Shown here in pieces: positions 50,500-61,410 of a stretch of 64,000 bases of DNA (position 1 is its first letter; the number at the start of each line of letters is the position of its first letter). This DNA is from Nectonema munidae (Eukaryota > Nematomorpha > Nectonematoida > Nectonematidae): the NCBI GenBank assembly GCA_030549495.1, contig JAUIRK010000980.1, positions 1 through 64,000 on the forward strand. Direction: 5' to 3'. The translations under genes and the position numbers were made by a program. Below the pieces are notes generated by a model. That model was not told where the DNA came from and did not search any database. It saw only the letters and a program-made list of their open reading frames with translations.

Positions 50500-50572
50500 T
50501 TTTTGTAGTATTCGAACTCTATATGCTAGTATTCTTGTCCATGCACTCTACCTTCTAACCACAAAAGAGCCC
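50500..50572 (-). repeat. tRNA-derived SINE head, copy 2
   Basis: On the minus strand an A-box-like TGGTTAGAAGGTAGAGTGC (about 50543-50561) is followed by a degenerate box B, AGTTCGAATAC (about 50508-50518). Its downstream body (ATGAAAGTTATACTTTCTTT on the minus strand) resembles the body after copy 1, so the two appear to be diverged copies of one SINE in tandem, about 115 bp apart. Confidence 0.5.
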
Positions 50573-51113
50573 AATCTCTATCAAAAAAGGAATTCTTTCC
50601 AAATAAGAAATAATATTATTTTCGAAAAGTAAAAAAACTTCCAATGACAAAAATTCACTAAAAATAATTCAGATTTTAAAATAAGTGTGAAGTATTATAA
50701 TATGATATATTCTTCTTTATAATAATGGTTTTATTGATTTAGAAAAAAAGCAACCGATAGTAGCAACAAATTAAGATTTAATTTTCACATATATTATTTC
50801 AGCTTAACCTAAAAATTTGGTCATTGATACATTGATTGCATCCATACTATAAGGCTGCTGTTCTTCTATTATAAATAGATATCTAAAAAGATCTATACAT
50901 ATATATTTATAGAAAAATATTCAATTACAGTTTATAATGAATTAAAATAAAAACGAAACATTTATTTTCAGAATTTAGAATAAAGCTTTCCACATGAAAA
51001 TGTTTCTACAAAAATAAAATTATTACAAAGAAAAAGAAAACATTCAAAATATGAACAAATATACAGCATAAAAGACATAATGAGTAAAAATAATAAAAAA
51101 CACTAAAAAAAAA
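50573..51113. other. Unassigned AT-rich stretch
   Basis: No gene or repeat recognised. It includes the region where the 3' end of the piggyBac remnant should lie, but no terminal repeat was found. Confidence 0.3.
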
Positions 51114-52330
51114 TTATGTACAATTTGTGCAAGTTATAGTTGAATGTTGTTTACATATAAATTTGTTATATTTTCGACATTTTCTAGTCCCTCTTTTTTT
51201 ACCTTTACATAAATAACACTTACCCCTACACGTTGTAGTGGGCTCATTCCCAGTATGGCTTTCATAACCGTAAAAAGATAATATATTGAGAATATTTCTA
51301 GGTATTTGTGTATTTTCGGAACTAAGCCTCATGGAAACATCAGAGAGTCGCAAACATTAATTTCTGAGGAAATATTTCCTACCTCCAGCTTTGGTAGTAG
51401 GATATAAATTTGTACAATTATGTTTAGAAATAATCCAACTATTATGGCATATAATATCTAAGTAATTAGTAAAAAGTGCGTATGTCCATCTCCTATTTGG
51501 TTTATAGCAAGTGTAGGATCTAGGCATTTTGTTGGCCGTATCAACACCACTTTTATGTTGATTATACAGAGTAATAGTTTCCGGAATACTGTACGGACCT
51601 TCTGTTTTAATTTCCTTGAGGTGTTGGCTGGACAAAAGATAAACAACCTTAAAATTTTTACGTGCATGTTTGCGAGGAATATAGGCTGTCAAAAAAGCAT
51701 TTCTAGTGAACAAAAATTTACTTTCATATTCTGTTAGATTTAATGTTCTCAAGTAATTAGGCCTTATTATACGAGGTATAAAGGTTCTGTTACATCTTCT
51801 GTTCCACAAATTGTGTAGCCATTGCTGTTAGCCCATTCACATAAGTTGTAGTAAAAAACCGATCGGTTATTATTCATATGCCCTTAGGCAAGCTCGAGTC
51901 ACTAACTAGACGTTTGACAATGCTTTCCCCACTAAAATAACTACGATCATCTAGCCCTGAAACATAGATTTGTGGTTTTAAAATGTAAAAACTTTTAGAA
52001 TCATTACAATGGTATATTTTAATGCCGTAACGACCTGGTTTTGAAGGGTCGTAAATTTTTACAGGGCATCCTCCCTTAAATTTTACTAACTGTTCATCCA
52101 CTGTGACAAATTCTGTAGGGGTATAGTACTTAGAAAATATATCATAAAAATAATCATGAATAAATCTGATTGCTGAAATTTTGTCATTACATTTCTAAAT
52201 CTTTTATCATCGAAACATATAAATAAATGTATAACATAAAACATGTCTCTTGAAAGTGCAGCTTTCAAAAATGGTTCGCCTTGCTTTTCTGAAAAAGGTA
52301 CTTTAGACTAATAGACTGATTTTTCGAGTG
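51114..52330 (-). pseudogene. Broken piggyBac transposase
   Basis: Minus-strand pieces cover much of a piggyBac (DDE_Tnp_1_7) transposase in order. An upstream piece reads FLKAALSRDMF...FDDKRFRN, the usual F+..MSR.+F..+...+.FDD. block. Next VDEQLVKFKGGCPVK, holding the first catalytic Asp, and PSKPGRYGIKIYHCND (52101-51874). Then TDRFFTT with the second Asp (about 51850). Then YNQHKSGVDTANKM with the third Asp and RSYTCYKPNRRWTYALFTNY with a following LDI (51809-51357). Last a Cys-rich C-terminal zinc-binding tail with the pattern C..KCYLC.G...RTRKC and final Cys pairs (51353-51114). At least two frame changes and two or more in-frame stops separate the pieces, and the N-terminal acidic part is absent. 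No TTAA-flanked ends were found. A transposon remnant, not a domesticated gene. Confidence 0.85.
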
Positions 52331-53246
52331 TCCTATGTGTAGAATGCAAGCGAAGTAGGCCAATAAATTGCTAACATCAAATCGTTGGTAAGCAGTAAGC
52401 AGACCAACATGTTTAAGTTCAGCACTCCTAAAACTGCCAGTAATTAAATAAACTTAGTAACTGCCTAGGATAGACTGGGATAAGTGTGACGCTCCACATA
52501 ATTCTCTGAGTGTCGGTTTTTAAACTTCGTTCAAAGTAGTTTATTGACACAAGTTATTCGGGCACCAATGAGAAGAGATCCAAGTGGTAATGAAAGTTTG
52601 TTAGATCTATTAATAACCAATGATGAAAATCTCATACAGATTAATAATCATATTCTTTATACTCAATGAATCTATATATCTAGTCTTTTGCAAAAGTAAT
52701 AAATAATATAATGCAAACTGTTTATAAAAGTGCAAAATAAAGATATTAAAAAGGAAATAACCGTGAAATAACGTGTAAGTGTGTTTCATGGAATTTCTTT
52801 TATTCACAATAGAGAAGACGCTTTTTGATTTATGAGAAAATAAAAACCAAAGTTACCTTCCAACTAAATCAGTAGTTGATATGCCTTTTGTTCTTTGACA
52901 TTCTCTAAAAAAGAAAATAAAAAGTATAGCCATTTTATACAAGCTTAAATAACAAAATGGTAAGATTAACCATTTTCGAAGAGTATTTGTCTGCTTTCCT
53001 TTATGAATGAATTTTCATTAAAATTAACAATTTACTACTGTGGAAATCGAAAATTATTATTAACCATATAAAAAATCCTTTGATCAATTCAATTTATATA
53101 TAGTAAAATTTGTTTATAACGAATTTATAGCAAAAAGTTTTTTTCATTGAAATATATTGGATAAAATCTAGTCGCATTCAAAAATTGAATTAGATAAAAT
53201 TATCCAACCAAATTTTGAGGCCAATTTTATACAAATAAAAATATCA
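52331..53246. other. Unassigned AT-rich stretch
   Basis: No gene recognised. GATAAGTGTGACGC near 52480 shares a core with the short tandem repeats at 57691-57744. Confidence 0.3.
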
Positions 53247-53252
53247 TATGTG

Positions 53253-53538
53253 TGTAATATTCAAATTGTGCAATTCCTTTGTGTGATTCTTTTCCACCTT
53301 TATTTGAATGCATGTCTTTTCTATAATTTTATCATTTGAATGTTATATATTCCCTATCTATCTCTGTTATAACTTTTATAATTCCTAATTTAAATACTAC
53401 TTCGATCGTCCTTTCTTCTGCAACTCTTATTCATTTTTCCTTGTATATATATGCATGTCATTTTGATATCACTCACTTTCCTTACAACGTTCTTTTGTTG
53501 AATAAAAGCTCCAGCTTTTCACTTTTGTTTTCATTACA
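53253..53538 (+). repeat. 5' LTR
   Basis: 286 bp, starting TGTAATATTC and ending TTTCATTACA, so with the TG...CA ends of LTRs. It matches 57107-57392 at all but one position by eye. A TATATATATGC stretch near 53446 could serve as a TATA box and AATAAA at 53501-53506 as a polyadenylation signal. A segment of 14 nt (53494-53507) is the reverse complement of sequence just inside the element. Confidence 0.95.
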
Positions 53539-53539
53539 A

Positions 53540-53553
53540 TTTTATTCAACAAA
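53540..53553 (+). other. Putative self-primer binding site
   Basis: One base inside the 5' LTR lies TTTTATTCAACAAA, the exact reverse complement of TTTGTTGAATAAAA at 53494-53507 in the LTR. No TGG-initiated tRNA-complementary sequence is present at the usual position. In Tf1/sushi-type Gypsy elements the first bases of the transcript fold onto such a site and prime reverse transcription. If this works the same way, the transcript should start close to 53494. The pairing is seen directly; its use is inference. Confidence 0.6.
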
Positions 53554-53568
53554 TAAAGCTATTTTCTT

Positions 53569-56500
53569 ATGGACAAGATCATCAAACCTAAGGAATTCAC
53601 TATATCAACCGACGATGAACAAAGCGGAAAACATTGGAAACACTGGTTTAGAGGTTTTGCCTACTATCTCGAATGTTTAGAAGGGCTTAACCCAAACAAA
53701 CTAGAATTATTACTTCTGCATTTGGGAGCTGACGTTGCAGAGACTGTTCAAGACGCTACCAGTTACGAGTTGGCTATTGAACAACTGGAAACCGCATATG
53801 TCAAAACACCCAACGAAGTTCACGCAAGACATCTTCTCGCAACAAGAATCCAACAACCTGGGGAAACTATAGACTCTTTTTTTCATTCATTAAAGGTTTT
53901 ATCCATTAATTGCAATTTTAAAGCAGTTACTGCAGATGAACACAAAAATCTATTTATAAGGGATTCCTTAATTTCTGGTCTCAGGAATACTGCGATCCGA
54001 ACCCGTTTGTTGGAGAATCCAAAGTTGGACCTTGAAACAGCAATAAATCAAACAAGAGCTATGGAGCAAGCGATCAATAGAAACGAAAGTTATGATACAA
54101 ATTCCACACAATTAGCCGCAGCTTCAAAGGACGAGCATCTTGAAGATTCTACTAGTAATCACACTCAACAAGAAGTCTGCACCTCCTTTACAACGCCGTC
54201 TAAAGTTGGTAAATGTTATTTTTGTGGTGGCAAACGACATTACAAGGACCAAAGAGAACTCTGTCCAGCAAAAACTCAAACATGTTTTAAATGCAAAAAG
54301 ATTGGTCATTTCAGCAAGGTTTGCAAATCATCGCAAAAAATTCTCTCGATGCTAAATTCGAGCTTTACTCACTCCAGCTGGAAAAGTGTTGTATTTCTAA
54401 ATGGTGCTAAATGCTACGCACTCTTGGATACAGGGAGTACAGACAATTTTATTGACAAAAAGACTGCAATATCTCTAAAACTAAAGTTGCTCCCATGCAA
54501 AGAACAGGTTAGTATGGCTTCTTGTCGTTTTAAAATCCAGGTACTTGGAAAAGTTAAGGCGTCGTTACGTGTTCATAACCGGTTGTATGAAGATGAAGAA
54601 TTCTTAGTCTTACCCGATTTATGGAAACAAGTTATCTTGGGAATGAGCTTTATGAAAAAGCATAAAGAGGTAAGGATTTGTTTGGGAGGAAAGAATGCTC
54701 CTATATCTTTTTCGTTTCCTTGTGGAGTTAATGGTCCTCAAAAGAATTGTGCAACTAAGAAGTACTCTGAAATAAAACTTTTCAAGTTCCTAACTCCCGA
54801 GTGTAAACCTATCGCTACAAAAACAGCAAAATTCAACATAAAAGACGGTGAATTTATTAAATCTGAAATTTCTCGATTATTGGAAGCTGGAGTCATTGAA
54901 GAATCAAATTCTCCGTGGCGAGCCCAAATAGTACTCGTACCTAAAAGTAATGGAAATAAAAGAATGGTAATAGATTTTTCACGTACTATAAATAAATACA
55001 CCTTACCTGATGCTTACCCCTTACCTGATTTGAACGAATTGACTGCTAAAGTGTCAAAGTTCAAATATTTTAGTTTGATAGATTTCTCCGAAGCATACTA
55101 TCAGGTCGAGTTAAGAGAGGAAGAACGTATGTATACTGCGTTTGAAGCATGTGGCAAACTCTTCCAATTTACAAAAATTCCCATGGGCGTGACAAATGGT
55201 GCTTCTGCATTTCAACGCTATATCAACAATTTTATTTCATCAAATAAACTTGTCAACACTTTTTCATATTTAGATGACGTGATTGTTTGTGGGGAGTCCT
55301 TGGAAGAGCAAAACCATAATCTGAAGCTGCTTTTTGATGCGATCAAGGCAAACTCCCTTAGGATAAATTGGAACAAAAGTAAATTCTGTCTAACGCATAT
55401 TAAATTTCTCGGATATGAAATTAGCAAAGGACAATTAAGACCTGACCAAGATCGTGTAAAGCCTTTGATGGAGATGCCCATTCCAAGATCTACTGCTGAG
55501 CTAAAAAGAATGATGGGATTCTTTTCATACTACGCGAAGTGGATTCGCGACTTTTCGAAAAAGATACAGCCACTTACAAAAGTTTCATCCTTTCCTTTGG
55601 ACACTGAACAAAGAAAAGTAATAAAATCCTTGAAAGAAGAGATTAAAGATTCCACTCTAAGAGCAATTGAACAAGGTAAACCACTCGTGTTGGAGACTGA
55701 TGCATCTAATAAAGCAATTGCTGCTTGTCTTTTACAAGAAGGGAGACCAGTTGGTTTCTTTTCAAAAACACTAAATTCTGCTGAGAAAAATACACACATA
55801 GTGGAAAAAGAAGCTCTCGCCATCGTTGAGGCCATACGCAACTGGAAGCACTTTTTAGTTGGGCAAAAATTCACAGTGGTGACGGATCAAAAAGCTATTT
55901 CTTATATATTTGCCCCACGCGGTAAAAGCAAAATAAAAAGCGACAAAATGCTTCGTTGGCGCTTGGAACTTGCTTCTTATTCCTTTGACATCAAATATCG
56001 CCCTGGAATAGAAAACGTATCAGCTGATGCACTATCAAGGTCTTGCACCGTCTCCAAACAATCCTTAGATTTACAACGACTGCACAATCATTTGATTCAT
56101 CCAGGAATCCGACGAATGCACCACTATGTAAGAGAAAATAACTTACCCTTTTCGATGGAAGAAATCAAAGTTTTAACAAATAACTGCCAAGTATGTCGAA
56201 AGTGTAAGCCAAGATTCTACAATTCTGACCAACATCACATTATCAAGTCCACTAAACCTTTTGACAGATTGTCGATTGACTTTAAAGGTCCCTTGCCCTC
56301 TAACAACAAAAACAAGTATATCCTAACTATCATAGACGAATACTCAAGGTTCCCTTTTGCCTACGCTTGCAAAGATCTATCATCAAGTACTGTTATTAGT
56401 TGCTTATAAGACCTGTTTACAACCTTCGGGTATCCAAAGTACATACATTCTGATAGAGGTAAGTCCTTTCTTTCTGACGAACTTAAATCGTTTCTCTTAG

Positions 56501-57093
56501 TTAGAGGTATAGGCTCGACATTTACTACTGCTTACAATCCTCAAGGAAATTCCCAGTGTGAACGTTATAATGGTTTGATTTGGAGGACAATAACTTTAGC
56601 AACTGAAACTTTTGGTCTGCCGATTGAAAGGTGGGAAGAAGTTTTGCCTGAGAGTCTGAAAGCGTTAAGAACTCTGCTCAATACGACGACTAATAAAACG
56701 CCTCATGAAAGAATTTTTACGTTTGAAAGAGGCACAGCAAACTCAAAACTCCCATGTTGGCTCTCTGATTCAAAGACTGCATGGATAAAGAAATTTCCTA
56801 TTCTTTCTAAAACGAAACCTCAGGTCGAACTAGTGGAGCTTTTGGAAGTAAATCCGGAATGCGCACGCGTGAGGTACCAAGATGGAAAGGAAAACACAGT
56901 TGCCTTGAAACATCTAGCTCCAAGTGCCATAGATGATGAGCCCTTACCAGATGAAAATGAAGAGACATCAGTACATGGTGCTAATCGAAAAGATAATGTT
57001 GAAGAAGATGCTGACACAGATAGTCCAAGGCTGAGGCGTTCGTGCAGGGAGCGGAAACCCATCAGAAGACTTGGGATCGAGGATTCTTTTTGA
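53569..57093 (+). pseudogene. gag-pol region of the Gypsy element
   Basis: The start ATG lies 30 bases after the 5' LTR. Gag (about 53570-54350) has a capsid-like helical region and two zinc knuckles (CYFCGGKRHYKDQRELC and CFKCKKIGHFSKVC, about 54214-54320). Protease follows with LLDTGSTDNFI (about 54420). Reverse transcriptase (about 54800-55500) has VIDFSRTINKYTLPDAYPLP and the SYLDDVIV catalytic box. RNase H (about 55690-56000) has LETDASNKAIAACLL. Integrase (about 56080-57000) has an H-H-C-C zinc region ending CQVCRKC, a DDE core starting at SIDFKGPL, and a C-terminal RVRYQDGKENTVALKHLAP block like those of opus/K02A2.6-type elements; no chromodomain is evident. Gag and pol share one frame, so no gag-pol frameshift is needed. 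About one break in total. Confidence 0.9.
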
Positions 57094-57105
57094 AGATGGG
57101 GAAGA
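57092..57105 (+). other. Polypurine tract
   Basis: A purine-rich run GAAGATGGGGAAGA (one T) lies immediately before the right LTR, in the position where plus-strand priming takes place in LTR elements. Confidence 0.6.
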
Positions 57106-57106
57106 T

Positions 57107-57392
57107 TGTAATATTCAAATTGTGCAATTCCTTTGTGTGATTCTTTTCCACCTTTATTTGAATGCATGTCTTTTCTATAATTTTATCATTTGAATGTTAT
57201 ATATTCCCTATCTATCTCTGTTATAACTTTTATAATTCCTAATTTAAATACTACTTCGATCGTCCTTTCTTCTGCAACTCTTATTCATTTTTCCTTGTAT
57301 ATATATGCATGTTATTTTGATATCACTCACTTTCCTTACAACGTTCTTTTGTTGAATAAAAGCTCCAGCTTTTCACTTTTGTTTTCATTACA
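57107..57392 (+). repeat. 3' LTR
   Basis: 286 bp, the same as the 5' LTR except for one C/T difference by eye. It supplies the polyadenylation signal (AATAAA near 57355). Short open frames within both LTRs are not genes. Confidence 0.95.
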
Positions 57393-57398
57393 TATGTG

Positions 57399-58081
57399 TA
57401 AATCGAAAAGGAAAAGCTCGTTAATTTACGTAATTTGCGAATTTTGGAAATTATTATTTTAAAAAGTTGAAATCATGCAAAAATAATCTTTGCCATAATT
57501 TTCTAACATCGCGCGTCTTATATTTTCCCAGAATTCAATTCCTACGGGAGTAAACATTGAAGAGAATTTCACAGGAAATATCTTTCCATCAATAGGTCGA
57601 ACTGCGCTGAAAATAACAGAGTGTATTTTGATTGAACATCATCAATAAATGATTTAACGAGCCAAACATCTTTTCCTGAGAATCGTGGGACAGTGTGACG
57701 CCAATGGATCAGTGTGAGACCAATGGACAAGTGTGACGCAAATGTCAGAAGAAATGACAACTGTCATGTTTAAATATAAAAAATTACTTCGAAAAAATGC
57801 CGTTGATTAGTCTTCAAAATTAAAATAATTAGTAAGGTAACTTTTACTTTCTTAGACTCTATTTCTTCTTCTAATGATAATATATGGAATATTTTAAAGC
57901 TTTTTTCTTAGTTTTTTGTCATGATAGTTTTGTGTTTGCAGGTTGTTTGACGCGCCATCCGTACATACGCCACTTAAGTTGGTTTACAGGCAATTGCAAG
58001 CTATCCGGCAAATTAAATATCATGTTTTAAAAAGTTAAATAATTATCACGAAATAAAAATGGGCTAAATCTTGAAGACGGG
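57399..58081. repeat. Unassigned stretch with three 18-19-bp tandem repeats
   Basis: CAGTGTGACGCCAATGGAT at 57691-57709, CAGTGTGAGACCAATGGA at 57710-57727 and CAAGTGTGACGCAAATG from 57728 are successive diverged copies of one word. A 63-residue minus-strand frame overlaps them (57569-57760); it contains PRFSGKDVWLVKSFIDDVQS, which faintly recalls gag-like proteins, but is too short to assign. Confidence 0.45.
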
Positions 58082-58366
58082 GTGAGAGTTGCTCTCCCGG
58101 CAAATAGTGCATGTAAAGAGAAATTCGCAATTCTCACCAAAATCAAAGTTCTTGTTGAAATTTTAAAGTATCTAAGTCATAAACTATTATTTGTGACAAA
58201 TGGGCCTCATAAAGTCCAAACGATGTTACTACGTCTTAGTATTCTCTCTTTTCTGCGTATGCTAGGAGTTGCATTGAATGCCGCAGGAAATGGAAAAGAT
58301 GGGACGAATAAAAGGGCTAAAGGATTGAGTCAAAGGTCACCATTAAAATCAGAAGGTGGACTATGA
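58082..58366 (+). other. Unrecognised 94-residue open frame
   Basis: The frame starts MRVALPANSACKEKFAILTK, has a hydrophobic, Leu-rich middle and a basic C-terminus. No domain, signal peptide or family was recognised and the upstream context shows no clear promoter or splice signal. Its composition is not obviously random for so AT-rich a region, so it may be a decayed exon or transposon fragment, but it is not supported as a gene. Confidence 0.2.
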
Positions 58367-61165
58367 AGAACTTAAATATTTATTATTGCATATAAATTTT
58401 ACATAATTTAAAATTCATTCAAAAAGAAAAGAAGATAATTTCTCCTGGAAAACAACTAAGTGAATGATTTCCAAAAATGAGCTATATAAAATTTTTAACT
58501 TATGTTCTTCAAATAAAGTTTTATATATGAAATCATGATGATTTTATCTTTTTAGAAATTTAAGTAAACCACCATTAAAATCATATTGTGTGAAAATCTC
58601 ATTTTTCCATAAAACCGAGTTACATTAATTTAATGCATTATTTCTTATGTGCTTTATAAATCCTCCCTAAATTAAGAGAAGTTTCTTGTCAATTCAAATA
58701 ATCTCAAAATACTTCTAAAGAGATATTTGGATTTTTAGAACCAACATTTACTTAAATGTATTTTATTCTACAAATCAAGGAAATTCTAATTGAAAACTTT
58801 TCTTTTTAAGAAATTCTATCTGATTGAAAAAAACCATATTAATCATTGATTTTTTAGGTATATCAAAAAGGTAGGATTATAAAGAGATTAACTTTTAGAT
58901 TAACTGAAAATGAAATTTTTAAGCGACGATGTTATAATTAAACGACTTTCTAATTTTGCATTAAAAATTTGCTAAATATCTTCTTCAACTTCAATACGTG
59001 ATAAATCTGAAACCGGATACTTTAATTCTGATAGCAGTTGTTCTAGGAAAAAAACTCAATAAAATCCCCGCTTTATGATTTAAGCTCTTGTGTTAACAAC
59101 GACTCAGGATTCCTAATCATTGAATAAAAAGGCAGATGTCAGGAAAGAATTTTGGATACAAATTTAAGTTCCAAAGGATGCGATAAAATTTCAAGCTAAT
59201 CCAACCACCGATAGAGCTAAAAGGCCATCTCAAAAGAATAAGAGTGTGGTGATGGTAATTATTGTGATCATATATGATTGATTATGATGATTACAATCTG
59301 CTTGATTTTATGATATGATGAGCAATATTATGTGTTTGATGATGATGTGGTTAAACTTTGTGGTCAGCATAATATGGCTGATAGGCTTGAGTATTCGTGA
59401 AATGGTGATAATTATGACGAATAGGATGATGATTTATGAATCAATTTAGCTTTAATTTAGAAAAAAAAATGATATTTTTTATTCAGATAAAAAGATTGAA
59501 AACTTTTTGATACAGTTGCGTTCACAATACTAAGAAGTGGACTTTTATTAAAAGTTGAAGGCTTCTGTCTTAGACGATTACTCAAACTTTGGATGTGAAA
59601 AAAGTACTTTTAGTTATGTATAGAATAAACTTTGGAGATTAATAATTCTATTAAAGTACAAAGCATAATAAAAATGAAACCTGTATCTGCCAGCATCTTT
59701 GACTAATCTATAAGTGTCTTTTCCATCACATGTTAAAGTTATGTCATCTATAAAAAGCAGAAAATTTTTTAATGAAAACTAAAAATAATAATAAGATCGA
59801 ATATTTGGTGTTGTTGTTAGCGCCCAGATTACGTATCTCAGTATTTGCGTAATCTGCCAGTCAAATAAACGTAATTTTTATTTGAGAGTGAGTGAGTATC
59901 ACCTTTGCAAGAAAGTGAAGAATTTTTGTTATGCTTTTACGGCAGAAGCGATAAAAAGTGTAAATTCAGTAGACTACATAAAAGGCATCATTAGGCCGAT
60001 CATCGCTCAAATGGGATGTAAAATTTAATCATTTATAAAAACCATATTTTTTAACTTCCATTTTTTCAAACAATTTTATCAATTTTGCGACTGACTACGA
60101 TGTCAATCAAGCTGGTAAGCGCCTTTTACCCATCATTACCTGCATTTCGCGGGGCGATCCTTAATTAGAAGTGTAGTATCAACGCGAAAAGGTTAACCAC
60201 ACATCAGACAGAGGGCTTTCTTGCTCGAGCCTTGGTTTTGATTTCCCTGCTCCACAGAAATGACGAAAATTGACAGAACGAAAAAGAAATCGATCAGGGG
60301 GATGGGGTAGCGAGAAAGAAAGGATCCGGATTGAGGAAGAGAAAGAAGAGAACTCGTTGTGAGGGGCCTCAGTCTCAAATAAAGTTGGTTATTTAAATGA
60401 GAAGCCTTTAATTGTAATTTAAATTGGTTTCAAATCTTTAACTAAGAATTCAATTTGATTCCATTCTTTATCATTTATTATCGTGAGTTTTTTAATGCTG
60501 ACTTTAAAAAATAAAAAACATTCTAACATTTGAAGCATACTGTTCCACGTTGTTCTAACACCAAGAAGCAGATTCAATTTGTTTTTCCATTATTTTCTTC
60601 TAACTTTTTAAAAAGGGTAGTCATTTTTTGAATACCCTTTTTAACATTTTTTTATCATTCTCAGAATCATGATCATTATTTGTATTTCCTTTTTTTCTAT
60701 CATCATTCTTTCTTTTCAATTGTTTATATTCCTGGATCATTCTACTATTTTTTTGCCAACACAACGATCAGAATCAAGATTCTTATGCATAACTACACAT
60801 TATAGTCAAATTAAATCCATGATTAAAACATTGCTAACGAATAGGGTTAATAAGTTTTCTAAATGTTAACATTACTGACCCTCCACCTGTTGTACAAGCA
60901 ACCATATCCTGTTTTAAAACAGAAAATATTTTTGAGTAATTTTTTTGTTGAGTTTTATAAAAAGTCCTTGATTTTAAATTTTACATGTAAATTTTTGTAA
61001 TTTTTTGTTCAAATTTTTTTATTTAGTAAAAACCGGAAATTTTTTTCGGGTGTCAACACTATCACTCACCCAAAAGATACAAAAACACATCAACGAAGTC
61101 AATCTACAACCATTAAATGGGAAAATATTACAAGATCCCCAAGATCCCATTCAACAAGATTCAAC
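58367..61165. other. Unassigned AT-rich stretch
   Basis: No gene recognised in 2.8 kb. A perfect 9-bp inverted repeat, CAGATTACG at 59825-59833 and CGTAATCTG at 59848-59856, could form a hairpin. A locally GC-richer island (about 60110-60380) has a 61-residue minus-strand frame with a hydrophobic segment (IPLIDFFFVLSIFVISV) and no assignable function; it may be a dispersed repeat. Confidence 0.35.
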
Positions 61166-61410
61166 CAGGGGCGCACATCCTCAAAATTATTGGGGGGGAA
61201 GGCGAAATTTTTTCTTGCAATTTTCAAAATTAGTGGTCTGGAAATACCACGGGAGACCAAATATTCAAGCAATCCTTTAAAATAGGGTGTATTCAGCGCA
61301 TTCCTAAATTTATAAGACTACTTTATAATTTTTTTTTACAAAATTGGTGAATTTAAATACTATACTATACTTCCAGCGAAAATATTTTAATTAAATTTGC
61401 ATATCGAATA

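Larger units (their letters stand above)
53247..57398 (+). mobile_element. Ty3/Gypsy LTR retrotransposon
   Basis: A complete LTR-to-LTR element of 4140 bp (53253-57392) flanked by a 6-bp direct repeat TATGTG (53247-53252 and 57393-57398). Between the LTRs the order is gag with zinc knuckles, aspartic protease, reverse transcriptase, RNase H, integrase, which is the Ty3/Gypsy (Metaviridae) order. It looks almost whole, with about one break in the coding region. The two LTRs differ at one position of 286, so the insertion is recent: under usual invertebrate neutral rates less than roughly a million years, the rate for this host being unknown. No envelope-like gene lies between integrase and the right LTR. 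Confidence 0.95.

Noticed and set aside
53336-53538. ORF in the 5' LTR, with a copy in the 3' LTR at 57190
   Set aside because: It lies inside the repeated LTR, has no domain and is duplicated only because the LTR is.
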